Positions 39,585 to 51,199 of a DNA stretch of 64,000 nt are shown in pieces. Each line of letters begins with the position of its first letter. Position 1 is the first letter of the stretch. Location: assembly GCA_013397455.1 (NCBI GenBank), contig VYZB01000289.1:310437-374436 (forward strand), in the 5' to 3' direction. The notes beneath the pieces were generated by a model. It worked only from the letters and a program-made list of their open reading frames with translations. It did not search any database and was not told the origin of the DNA. Source of the stretch: Crotophaga sulcirostris. Lineage: Eukaryota > Chordata > Aves > Cuculiformes > Crotophagidae. The translations under genes were made by a program, and so were the position numbers.

Positions 39585-39725
39585 CAGAATTCAGGATTTC
39601 TGGGATTGCCTCTGACTGTGTCCTTTGTATGCGATTGGGTACATCAGTTAACTTGCACCAAGTATCCTACCACATGTAGTAATCCCACCTCACAGTGCAG
39701 GGATGCTGCAGGCTGTGGAGAAGAT
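39585..39725 (+). repeat. Possible MIR-like SINE remnant (old, weak)
   Basis: The order 'gcctctgactgtgtcctttg', 'catcagttaacttgcacc', 'gtagtaatcccacctcacag' and 'tgcagggatgctg' parallels the MIR-type order of a 'ctgtgtgaccttgggcaagt' block, a 'cacttaacct' block, a 'taatagtacctacctcatag' block and a 'ggttgttgtgagg' block. Individual matches are weak; the collinear order is the argument. An adjoining 'agttaggtacccagtttctt' upstream may belong to the same element. Confidence 0.35.
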
Positions 39726-42700
39726 GTGCAGATGTTCAAGCTTCAATGTGACAAATTGTGTAGGCCAGAGCAGCATTATTGCTGCAGGGATTGAGGTATC
39801 TTCTCATGTGGCAAGGCCATAGGAGCCCCGTTTCAGGCCCCTCCTTCAAATGAAGGGGTTGTGCTAGCACAACAACAGTACAGAAGCTCTGCCATGTGAG
39901 GTCCCAAAGGGCAGCAAGGGTGAGCTGCTGGGGAACTGGGGAGAGCCCCAGGGTCCCCATGTGTGGTCATACCATTTGCAGAGCAGTTTTGTAGAAAGCT
40001 GACAGCAGGGCAGGTGCCGCCTTCTCTCAGGCACTGTTTTCTGAAGCAGCCAAACATAAATATAATACAGGGTTTTGTTTTGTGGGAATTGTAATCTATG
40101 GCTTCTGCTTTCCTTTAGCATAAGAATGTATGGACCTGGTAAAGAAGTGGTCAGTTTGGCAGGTCAGCAAGCTTTGGCTGTGAATGAAAACAGATTACAT
40201 GGTCTACATTAAGGTTTAGGCCAGGAAAGATCGGGGTCTGACCATGCACCAGGGATCTGGGAATATAGCGGGGCAGACAGACATTAAAGTGTGGGGTGCC
40301 TGTAGTACTGTAGAGACATGGACATCTTATGTTCTGCCTGTTGTAACCCCACCAGAGCATTTATCCTTTCATGGGAAGAGATTCTGAGTAGTGTACCCTT
40401 GAGCCATTGTTTTGTTTTGCTTCATCTAATTCTGTGCACTGTGGAGCTGGTACCTGCCAGAAGCAGGTCTGGGTGTATCATGGAAGGAGCATTTTCCTAA
40501 TGGGGACAAAAGTTAAAGCTTTGGTGTGTTTTCCCACAATTTTGAATTTTAGGATAAGTAGGAAAATGCGTATTTATAGCACGACATCAATGAATATTAA
40601 TTAATATTGTTGCAGAAAACAGTATTTTCTGCCCCAAAAAAGGTATTCTCTCAGACGTATTTTACTTACCTATGTGTGTGTCAAAATCAACAACTTGAAT
40701 GATAGTTGCCTGGGCTGAAGGAGAGCAAGAACTGAATGTAGAGAAGGAAGATGTAGGGCGATATGTATGGTCTACAGAGGAAATTTTTTAACATCCCTGG
40801 CGAGGGGACTGGACGGGTCCCTGTCAAATTCACTGTCATCAGAGCCTCTGTGGCAGGCAGATGAATCCCACGCGTCACTCAAAAATGTCCTGCCTCCAGG
40901 CATTGTCTACCCCAAGATTCTGAGGCAATTATTTAAATACTTTTGGCTTTGAAGCACTTGTTAACTTCCAGTTAACTTCTTTGGTAAACCAGCTCTGACT
41001 TTGACCCACATCCTTGAACCACAAGAAAAGCCAGCCAACATCTGTCTGCAGCATGCAAGTAGCCTGGAAATTGGACATCCGTGTGGCTGTGGATATCTTG
41101 TCTAGCTACTTTTCCCTCCTGGATGCACAAGACCCCTCTGCTGGTGGTGGGGGCCCTGTGGCTGTGACGGCTGAAGGGTGATGTATTGCTGGAACACAGA
41201 CAGGAGTTTTATGAACGTTGGCTAGCAGGCTTTCTGTGCATTCGCTGAGCAGCTTAATACCACAGGATAAATATCTGGGGACAACATCTATCACCATAAC
41301 AAACCCTCTCTGAACTCTCCAAGACCCACATTCTCTGGGAGCAGCATTGGGCTCCTATTACAATTCAAGTCCATATTCAGGCCCTAATCTGTTTTCAATT
41401 TGCTGATAATGATGCCGTTTATTTCTTGGTCTGGGTGCAATTGCAAATCAAGTTGGCTGCCTGCAATCATCTTGCTCTGTCTCTTCCTTCAGTGATATGC
41501 TCCTCTGAGCAGCGTTTTGATCTCACTTGTACACATGCATGTGCGGTGAAGGGATGTTATGGACAAGAAGGGATGTTTTTTTTGTTTCTATCAAGACAGC
41601 TTACCAATTCCCTGCTATATGCTTGATTATGGTATTTGCAGTATGCCAAGTCTGGATTCTGAACTGAGCCCAAGCAGCACTAGGACTGAAAGGCCTTTGA
41701 CAGGGGGTTTGGAAAAGGCTGCTGGAACAATTAAGGCAACAGTGTAGGAAAGGAAGACTCAGACAGGTTTTCTTCATGGATGCAGCTGTTGAATGAAATC
41801 AGGAATTGGTCCCCATGGACTTGGGCTAGAGACTGTATTTGCATTCAGGGGTACCTCCACTGCAGCAGAGGGGTGCTGTGCCTCACCCTGTTACTTCTTG
41901 CAAGGATTGGAGGCCCCTGGGATTTTGAGAGATACAGCAAATGTGCCTTGTGTTTCTGCCCCAAGAGTGCTGGGAGTGAGAATAGTTTTAGCAGTGGCAC
42001 TCGGCCTGCAGGATGTGCCAGGATGCAGAGAGAAATCAGTATCTTCTGCTACATGAATGCTAGAGACAAACATCCAAATGGCTTGTTGTTGGGCTGTGCA
42101 GGAAGGAGCCCCCCAAGAATGGGGACTGAGCTGTCTGATTGTCATCTAGTAGGGAATAAAAAGGTTGTGATTTTTCTCAAATAATAGTATGTGCTCTATT
42201 TCCCCAGGTTTTAGCACCTTTTAGCTCCTGCTGTCTCCATGGTCAGACATAATTTGCTGCTTGCTGCCATTCCTAAGCCTTTGCCAGCACTACTGCTTCT
42301 AGCTCCTGCTCTCCTAGAGCAGATCTTTGTTTCAGGTTATTTTCCCCAAATTGATTTGCTTACTTTTTTCCCCCAGTCTGGCTCTTTTCTTGTTCTATTA
42401 TGCTCAGACTGTGTTTTAAAAACTCTCTAAATCCACTTGTGTTTCCTGTCTCTCCTGTTATTGGTAACACCTCCCATTTAAGTTTCATCAGTGAACTTAC
42501 TTGCTGTTTGCTTTTCTTCCCCAAAGGATATAGCATTTTTATGGTGACAGAATAAATACATAAAGGCAGATTCCAGGAGTGCAGTGACACTTAAAAGACA
42601 CTCAAATTTTTGTCCGTTCCTTCCAGAGCAGGACTGGGTCCAGAAGGATAACCTTTTTCCGGAAAGAAAATTTAGCAAAGATCATTATTGAATTAAGAAA

Positions 42701-43049
42701 CGGGCCGCGGAAATGTTAATGTAACTCACTGCAATAAAGTATTGCAAATGTTCTTTCACTCTCCATTTGGCATTGGGAGTCCAACAGCTCTGAGAAGCTT
42801 GGCATTCAGGGCCAAACTGTTGTATCTTATGGGCACAGAGGAAAGTGTGCATTCAAGTTCATTTGCATGTATGTTACGTATTTATCAATTTTCATCTCTA
42901 AACATGTAGTAATTTGATTTGCAGTCAGCAACAAAGGAAGGTGCAGGTAACCCAAGTATCCCTTGTTAAGGTCATTTTAGCCTCTCTGAAGCTGAAGAAG
43001 CCAGAGGTGTTGACTTTTTCCTGGGGCTAATGTTAATATGAAAAATCAT
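39726..43049. other. Unique non-coding stretch
   Basis: No gene or repeat recognised in about 3.3 kb. Open frames of up to 134 codons (41780-42184, plus) show no domain. An ATTTGCAT octamer is at 42861-42868. Confidence 0.4.
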
Positions 43050-43950
43050 GAATTCATTATAGTCTTGTAGTATTGGAATGGGCCTGCAGAGTTCACCTTC
43101 AGCACTCTGCACTTAGGCACGAGGATTATTTCTAGACAATGCTTATAGTTGTTTGCCTGACTTCTTATGAAAAATCTTCCTAGGTAACCTGCTGCAATGT
43201 TTAACTGTGTTGACAGTCAGAAAGCTTTCTCAATATCCCCCTTAAATCTACCTTGCCTTGAGTAAAAATGGTTTTTCTTCTCTTGCTTTTAGTAAACATG
43301 GAGAGCAATCGATCACCATTTTCCTGACCTTTTATATGTAAGAAGATTGCTATTACGTCTCTCCTTAGTCTTCTCTTTTGTAGACTAAACAAATCTAACT
43401 TCCTTCATGGGCTATATATTCTATACCGCGATCATTCTTATTACTGTCCTTTGGACTTCTTCCAGTGCTCTACATCTCTCTTTAATTGTGGTGCCCCAAA
43501 GTGAATACAGTATTCCAGAAGAGTGAAATCATTGGTCTCATGTTATATACACATAACACTTGTGATAATACAGCTTAGAAAGATATTTGTCTTGTTTGCA
43601 ATGGCATCACACTTTCAACTCATTGAGTTTGAACTTGATCACTTTATGCTGTACCATTCCTGCCCAGTCAGCGCATAGCTTATTATTTTGTCTTCTGTTT
43701 CTGCACTTCGTTTCTCCTTATAATGGTAGTACTCTGTACTTGAACTTACCAATTTTCGTGTTAGTTAGGACAATCGCTCCAACTATCGAGGCTGGTTTTT
43801 ATTCTAATCCTGCCTTTCCAAGAAGTGGAAGCCTCTTTCAATATATTTTTTTTCTCCACCCACTTGTATGTCACCATTTAAGTAGCTTCTGGTTGTGCTG
43901 TCCTTTCATTCCTGAATTATTAAAAACATTGACTTTTTTTCAGCTGTGTG
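43050..43950 (-). mobile_element. Ancient CR1/L3-like non-LTR retrotransposon remnant
   Basis: Read on the minus strand, this is a highly diverged CR1-clade element covering the ORF2 C-terminus and beginning of the 3' region. Supporting blocks on the plus strand, in correct order, are: a degenerate 3' end ('gtattggaatgggcctgcag'); 'ttacgtctctccttagtctt' next to 'ttgtagactaaacaaatcta'; 'ctttggacttcttccagtgc'; 'gtggtgccccaaagtgaata' next to 'cagtattccagaagagtgaa'; 'gtttgcaatggcatcacact' next to 'ttcaactcattgagtttgaa'; and finally 'ttctaatcctgcctttccaa' and 'gaattattaaaaacattgac'. Minus-strand translation at 43201-43392 contains MFSLQKRRLRRDVI, the counterpart of the CR1 [13 protein letters not shown] motif. 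Divergence is far higher than in the other CR1 copies, implying insertion before the radiation of modern birds. The right boundary beyond about 43830 is uncertain. Confidence 0.75.
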
Positions 43951-46900
43951 TTGCAGTGGTACACTAGAGGCATCTTGTAAAAAATGTATGAGTGCTCATA
44001 TCTTAATGTTATTTCCTCAAAGAGTTGTTCTTTTTCTAGTCCCATCTGTAGTACACATGTATTGACTTTTCAGACCTCAAATGAGATCAGTTTTCCATAT
44101 TATTTCTATTTAAGGAGAAGACTTATTCTTTATTTGAGAAGAAGTTACTGTAAAGGTATTCCCTTAGCTGTAAGAGAAGATACTTAGGGACTGTGGTCTG
44201 TGATAAGAACTCCATCTAGATCTGCAGCTTGTCAGTTTTTGTTTCTCTTGCCCACTGAAAGTTCACAGGGAGAATCTGCCCTAGGAAAAACCCATTTTCC
44301 TGAAATTCTCCCTCCCGTGTGTCACTAATTTCTTTGTGTGCAGCCTCCTAGTATCTCTTTTTCCTCCTATTACTCTCTGTTAGTTCCATAATAATAATAC
44401 TTCTTCCAAGGCTGTGCATTTATTTAGCAGATTGTAACAGAGTTCACAAAAATAGCAGGTAAGTGGTAAGATACATACTATTGTCAAGTGAAGGAAAAGG
44501 GATTTCCTTGTTCTCATCATTATGAATCACTCATTACAAGCACAGTTGCTCCATCAAGTTCTGCAAGCACCATGTGTGGCAGACCCCATTCCTGCAGCGT
44601 ATTTCCCTGGCAGTGTGCTGGTGGGTACTGCTGTGAACAGCAATTCTAGCAATGTCCCTGTCTGTCCAGCTGTCAGAGGATTACTTGAATACTTTCAGTA
44701 AATCAGCTTTAATAGTCTCACCATTTCATCTGTTTCTAGTCCCCAGGTAAATACTGAGGCAAACTGTAATCACCTCCTGTATTCTGCACCACAAATCTTT
44801 ATTCTCAGTCACGTGTCTGCAGCAGAGCCAGTTTGCAGCATTCCCATTATGTGGTGATCAACTACTGGATTGGATCACATGGGGAACACTTGTCAGCTCT
44901 CCAGTACTTGTGAGAGAGAATGTCTTTTCAGAAAAATTCACCCTCACACTTAGATTTTATCTAGACATAGGAGTTGCTGGAGAATATTCTCTGACCGGGA
45001 CATCAGTGTAGTGTAAGGAACAGAATGGTCTCAGATGGCTTTACTGCCTGTGGACCCATTGCTCTTTGACCTGGAACTGTATTTAGGGTCTGCAAAGCCT
45101 GCTGAAGCCCAGCTTGCTGGCACCAAGCTCCGGTTTCCCAGCTCTCTGCCATGCTGTGGCTGGGGGTGAATGGCAGCTGAGAGTGATGGTGCTGGTCAGT
45201 CAGGGTGATTCCCAGGTCAATGCGGAGCCACAATGCATCCTCAGCTGCTCTGAGGCAGTTTTCCTGGATCTCTGCATGCACAACAGTAAAACTTCAGTCT
45301 GCTGGGGAGGCATGGTAGTAACTTTTAGCCGCTGGGCTAGGCAGCCAGCTGTGAAGGGATATCCAGGCTGCTATGTTTAAGAGGATGGAGGAAGCTCTGG
45401 CGTACTAGAGACAGAGGCCACCCTGTAAATCTAGGAGCAGGGTACTCTGTCAGAGGGCCTGTGTGCTGCTTTCCTCTCTAATTTCCCTCTTTGCAGTTTT
45501 TGGGTTCCCAAATGTGCTTTCCAGCAGGAAGGACTTGCTCTTCTCTGCTCTGGCAAAGAAAAAGGGGGTGTCTTAATCCTGGGGCAGATCCAAGTGTTTA
45601 CACTTTGGTAGATCTTTGCTTTTCTGATTTGTCCTTACATGCTGCCTGTGCCCAGCCACATACTCTTGCTTCTCTCTGCAGTGGAAGAGAAACTGTCCAC
45701 TGCTACATCACTGCAGCACCTGGCACACAGGTTTTCAGCATGCAACATTAACTCATTACAGTGGTCCCAGATTTTCTACTGCACTGATGGGATTTCAGCA
45801 CTTCCCCAGGAAAATCACTCATCCTACCCATGGAGCAGGACATGGCCATGTGGGATGAGGTGCTGGGGGAGGAAAGCTGACTGCACCACTTCCTGCCTGC
45901 TGGCTTTGGGTCACTCGATGGTCCCACCTGGCCTTTCCTCAGAAACACTGACGTATTTTCTCTGCTTCGTCCCAGCCTAAGCCAAGTAATGCCAGGGCGT
46001 CTCCATAGTGATAAGAGTTTTTAGTTAATTATTTGCATGAATACTTTAAAGGCCACAGTGACATGGGTTAAGTGGAGGCCAGATGGTTGGGAAGAACAGC
46101 TCTACTCTGCATGGCACTGTCCTGGGGGACCCGAGAGGTGGCAGGAGCAAGGATGGATGGAGCTTAGGCATTTCCTTGCTGCCAAGGTCATTCCTGCCAT
46201 GAAGCCTTTTCTCATCCCCCATTCTCAGGCAATTTGGCCTCCCTCAATCACTGTCCACAAACTTTTTCTCCAGCCTGTGGGTTCTGGAGAGAATTCCTTT
46301 GTACCTGCATTGACAGCTGAGAGAGGGAGAAAGTTGAAGGAGGTGTTCTTTCTATCTTAGTTCCCAGAGGTTTTGTTTGTGACACATCATGGATAAAGCT
46401 GAAGCTCACAATAAATAGGGCAATTCCGAAGTCTTGGAATACATTTTAATTTGGTGGCTGGATATCAGATATTAGATTTGGTAGCAGTCATCTTTTATAA
46501 AAAAAGGTTTAAACAGTCTCTGGAGCTTATATGAACTTCTTCTAGAGGGCCCTCATTTCCACAATGTCGGTTCCTTCTTTCTGGTCGAGTGGGTCTTGAC
46601 TTTTTCACACTCTCTGGCAGCCTTCAACAGAAATGACAAGCGCTCCAACTCATCCTGTGTATACATTCACACTTATCAGCCTAAGGAGAGTACAGTCACC
46701 TCAGCCAGGCTGTGTGACAAGTGACCCAGCCCACTGCTTGTCTCAGCAAGGAGCCACCTTCTTATAGGAGAAGCTGAACAGACCCACTTTTGTCCTCTAA
46801 TACATGAAAGAAGGGCACCTGTTAGAATGAAGATCTGTTAAACAGAAAGCAAAGCTGCTTTCTAGACAGTTTCCTCAGTTTCTGCTGTCAGAGTGGGCAA

Positions 46901-48386
46901 AGCTGGGAACACCTACCCTGGCCACCTTGCCGGTCACAGCTGCCCTCATTTCTCTCCCTGTGCAAGTGCAAACAAGGTGCCTCTTTCAAGTGATCTTGTG
47001 TGATATATTTGGCTGGTTTTGCCTTCTCAAGCAGCAGTGGTGTTTGGTCATCTGCTGGTATTGATTGATAAGTAGAGGAAAGACAGTGCAGGATGGTGTT
47101 GCCTTTGTCACTCTTGTGTCCAAGAATGTCTTGGCTCGTACACAGCTGAGAAAGCTCATGTTGCCCCAGTGACTGAGCTATTCCATCTTCGCTCATGCTC
47201 CTCCTTTAAGGGCAGAGCAATGCAGGAATCTCCCTTTCCCTGCCAAGAAACATCCATACTGGGATCTGTATGTGAGAAGCAATTGTTATCTGCCCTGCCT
47301 AATTGCTGGAAAACACATGCATTTTGAGGCATCTAGGGCTGGAGAAGCCTGTTGTACTAGTCAAGATGAATTAGGAGAATGTCAGAATCATCTCTGTGCA
47401 TAATAGGGAAAAAGAGACAGGCTGGGAAACATTGGACAAATGAAAAAAGGGAGCAATCAAGGAGAAAAGCTAGTTCTGGGCAGGGATACTTGGCTTGGCT
47501 GTCTTCCCTGTGGGCTTGTTCCATTAACATTTGGATATTCAGCAAAAGCTGTCTTTGCAGGGGTAAGGAGATAAGCAGAAATGTACTGATGTTTAGTTTA
47601 AAAGCAGCAGAGCTCCAGGTTTCAACTGCCTTCTGGCTGGCTTCCTCCTCCCCTCTCAATGAAATACTCTGGCTTTTTTATACCAAAATATGTGAGTGAG
47701 ATCGACATTCCCGAGTTCCCTGTGCATATGCTGTTCTGCTCCCCTCATCTGATTTCATCCAGATGTTTGTTGGTTTTTTTAATTAATATTATTAAACATT
47801 GCTGCTATTAATAACTTGGAAATAAACTTGTTCTTCTGAACAGCAACAGGATGCAAAACCAGCACTGCATTTAGTCAGCAGTGCTGGCTTCTTTCTTCAC
47901 GTATTTACCATCCTAGTATGAAAAGACACGTTCTCAAACATAGGACCCTTTTTTTTTTGCCTTTCTGACCTGATGCCTGAAGGTTGCTGTTGCTGTTATA
48001 GTAATAGCCTATATAGGTGAGTCGGCTTGCTGGTGGGGCCATACATGTGAAATCAGTGTATTAATTTTGCTGAGTTGATGTCAGAGTATTCACAAAAATT
48101 AATACTGTCTTTAATTCCCCTTCTTGGTTTGCAGTATGCATGCAGGGCTTTGACTTAACTCAGTGTGCAGAGGTCTATTGCTTGATCCTCAGCCTAAGCA
48201 GCAAATGTGCATATATGATTATTTTTGAATGTCAGTTTCACTGACTGCAAAAGGTTGTTGTTGAGTTTATATTGCAGGTTTCAGGGCACATCTGGAGGGA
48301 TGCTAGCTCTTTAAAAGAGACATTAGCAGCCCCTGGAAATTTTGTTGCAGAAGGAAAGCTGCTGGATTCATTGCCTGGCCAAAAAG
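43951..48386. other. Unique non-coding stretch
   Basis: About 4.4 kb without a recognised gene. Part of the first few hundred bases could still belong to the ancient CR1-like element but shows no clear block. An ATTTGCAT octamer is at 46031-46038. T-rich tracts occur near 47765 and 47950. Confidence 0.4.
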
Positions 48387-49110
48387 TCACAGTATCACAA
48401 TATTATAAGGTTGGAAAGGACCTTTGATATCATCGAGTCCAACCTATAACCCAACACTAACACCAACAACAACCCATCATCTAAACCACGGCACTAAGTG
48501 CCTCATCCAATCTCCTCTTAAACACCTCCAGGGAGGGCGACTCCACCACCTCCCTGCGCAGCACATTCCAATGGCCAATCACCCTTTCAGTGAGGAATTT
48601 CCTACTAATATCAAGCCTAAATCTCCCTTGACGAAGCTTGAGTCCATGTCCACTTGTTCTGACACTGGTCACCTGAGAGAAGAGACCAACCCCTGCCTGA
48701 CTACAACCTCCTTTTAGGTAGTCATAGAGAGTAATAAGGTCTCCCCCGAGCCTCCTCTTTTCCAGGCTAAACAGCCCCAGCTCCCTCAGTCACTCCTCAC
48801 AGGGCTTGTGCTCCAGCCCCTTCACCATCTTCGTTGCTCTCCTCTGGACACACTCCAGTATCCTGACATCTTTCTCAAACTGAGGGGCCCAGAAATGCAC
48901 ACAGTACTCAAGGTGTGGCCTAACCAGTGCTGAGTATAAGGGGATGATAACTTCTCTGGTCCTGCTGGCCACGCTATTTCTGATGCAGGCCAGGATACCA
49001 TTGGCCTTCTTGGCCACTTGGGCACACTGCTGGCTCATGTTGAGTTTCCTGTCTACCAGTACTCCCAAGTCCCTTTCTGCCTGTCTACTCTCCAAATATG
49101 GCACCTTTGT
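48387..49110 (-). mobile_element. CR1 non-LTR retrotransposon, best-preserved copy (ATACTGTG-tail group)
   Basis: On the minus strand this copy includes about 208 codons of ORF2, the stop at 48481-48483, a 3' UTR with three to four GTTGGT-type units, and a two-unit terminal array (ATATTGTG, ATACTGTG) ending at 48387. It is 5'-truncated near 49110, inside the post-reverse-transcriptase region. Its nucleotide sequence is close to the 3' ends at 13391, 16653 and 56855, so all four form one subfamily. Being the longest, it is the best query for finding the full-length source element. It carries no promoter or catalytic domain and cannot move. Confidence 0.95.
48481..49104 (-). pseudogene. CR1 ORF2 C-terminal fragment with a single premature stop
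   Basis: In one frame, from 49104 down to 48481, the translation runs through [133 protein letters not shown] and [13 protein letters not shown]. The only interruption is TGA at 48790-48792, after CEE, where CR1 proteins carry Arg; CGA to TGA is the classical methyl-CpG decay change. There are no frameshifts. The fragment covers only the region C-terminal to the reverse transcriptase palm, so no catalytic activity is possible. One disabling change in about 208 codons suggests a fairly recent insertion. Confidence 0.92.
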
Positions 49111-49399
49111 CTGAAGTCATGAGGGGAGGGAGAATGTAAGCGGCAGTTTAGTTTTGTGGGTGAGACATCTCCATGTCAGATCTGAGATAGGTCTGGTGTT
49201 TAGTATTGACTACAGTGTTATTTTCAGACTTCAGAGATATATTTAGACACTTAAATTAGTGACCATGCCATTCAGTTGTATGGAGTGTCTGCAGACCCCT
49301 TTGACTATAGACTGGCACCCTGAAGTTTGGGAGCTTATGTGACTATAACCGTCTGCTGCCAATGCTTTTTAAGAAACGAAACATGATTGTACTTTGCGG

Positions 49400-49460
49400 T
49401 GCTATGAGAACTGGACTTGATGATCGAGCAAGTCCTTTCCAGGACTGCATTCCTCTGTTT
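49400..49460 (+). repeat. Possible degenerate CR1 3' end
   Basis: The phrase 'ctggacttgatgatcgagca' followed by 'agtcctttccaggactgcat' and 'tcctctg' resembles the CR1 3' UTR block ('ggacttgatgatct...aggtcctttccaac') and a decayed octamer. Nothing upstream supports it, so it may be chance. Confidence 0.3.
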
Positions 49461-51199
49461 TTGAAGCTGGAAATGTGAAACGGTGATTTCTGAGGACCAT
49501 ATTAGTTTTGGCTTTAAATGGTAACACATATCTCCTGAAAGTCATCCATGACATGAAAAACCTTTCTTTTTTTCTTAATGATAAAACCTAAACACTTTGC
49601 TCAGCAGTGATTTAATGAGGAGGATATTCCTGTTGTTAGGGTCTGATGCTAATAATCGACAGATGTCTGGCGGTTCAAAAAGCAGTCAACACAAAATATT
49701 TGCTATGTAAAACTCAAACCATTTTAACTTGGAAAAAAAAATCAAAGTGCTTATTCCAGGGCCAGATTGTAAATGAATTGGCAGCAAATACAACCAACTG
49801 ACAAGATGTGTTTATATTGCAAAAGTCTTGTAAACACATATAGCACAAAATGGTGCATCTGATGTTAAGTGAATTATAAGAACAGAAAAAAGGAGATGGG
49901 AAGAGGGAGCTTGATGGGGGGCTAAGAGGAACCTAGTAATGGAAAACAGCAGAACCAACAGAAAGGGAGAGGTGAAGATGAAATTTACTGGCTTGTTTTT
50001 AAGACATAGTTCTGCAAGATTCACAATTAGGTAATAGTTATACTTAGTGCTCTGCATTGTTTTGAAAAAAATCATTAAGAGAAAAATCCTTACAGGTGGG
50101 TTCATTGGCTGGTGGGACCAGGTGCACAACTGAGTAGTATTAGATGTCCATTGAAGTCCCTGATATTTCTTCATCAGAGTAACCAAATCAGCCAGATTGA
50201 TAACAGTAGTGTCCCAAAGTCTGTGTGTTCTGGGGAAGCTGAGGGAGAAGTTGTATCTTGAGGAGTTTCTAAATTATGATGGGTTTTGATCATTTATCTA
50301 TACCAGTCCTCTCTCAGACCTAGTTCTCCATCCCCAGTTCATTCCTGGTAATTCCAAATCCTTGATTTCATTCCATTCTGTTATATCTAGACTCAGAGGC
50401 TCTGAGATGTAAAAGCATAGTATCAGTGGGGAGCCCAGTGACTCCACTGCTCAGGTTCTAGACTTGCAGGAATTCCCACAAGAGCAGGAAGTTCCGTGGC
50501 ATTTTTCAGCTGCTACTTACTGCCTGAAACAAGGCATGAAAAACATGTAGAAGATGAAAAAAATCTGTAAGCTTAATAATATCACTGGAGATAAAGAACT
50601 GCAAAACAATGGCTTGCTATAGCTGCTAAAGATTTGATTTTAAAATTAACCAGAGTGTGAAGAAAGCATGAGATTGATCTACTGAGAATCCTTCAGAAGA
50701 ATCACTGAAACTAAGTAGTGGAGTTCAGAGGAAGATAAGTAGTCTCTGACCTATCAAGCAAAATAGTTAATTCTTAGCTTACAATGGAAGCCTGCAGTTT
50801 AACAAGGGAGCTATAACTGCTTCTTCTATAACTCAGTAACACAGATGAAAAGATAAGGTAGGCATGGTTTTGTGTCCTAAATCTAGTCCTTTCAAGTTAG
50901 CTAGAATCTCTGCAGGCAATTACAAGCTATCCATTCCAGAGACATCTGGCAGAACCTACAGGTAAGTTACAGTACTGAGCAGATACTAAAGGGAGAGTTT
51001 GGAAACTTACATACTGCCTTGATTCACGTATGTATTTACATCTGTTCTTTGAGCCAGTTTAGGCAAGATTTTTTGACCTCTAAATGCTTCCATTTTTTTC
51101 CTTACAAATATGCAACATGAAATATTCAAAGTAAACTACAAAAAAAGGCCCATTGGTAGAGGCATTGACATCTTGAACACAGGCTGTTTAGTTTTGGTG
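49461..51199. other. Unique non-coding stretch, AT-rich
   Basis: No gene or repeat recognised in about 1.7 kb. It is the flank between two CR1 insertions. Confidence 0.4.

Noticed and set aside
48424..48717. 97-codon plus-strand open frame across the CR1 copy
   Set aside because: It is antisense to CR1 ORF2; the minus-strand frame carries the conserved CR1 protein.
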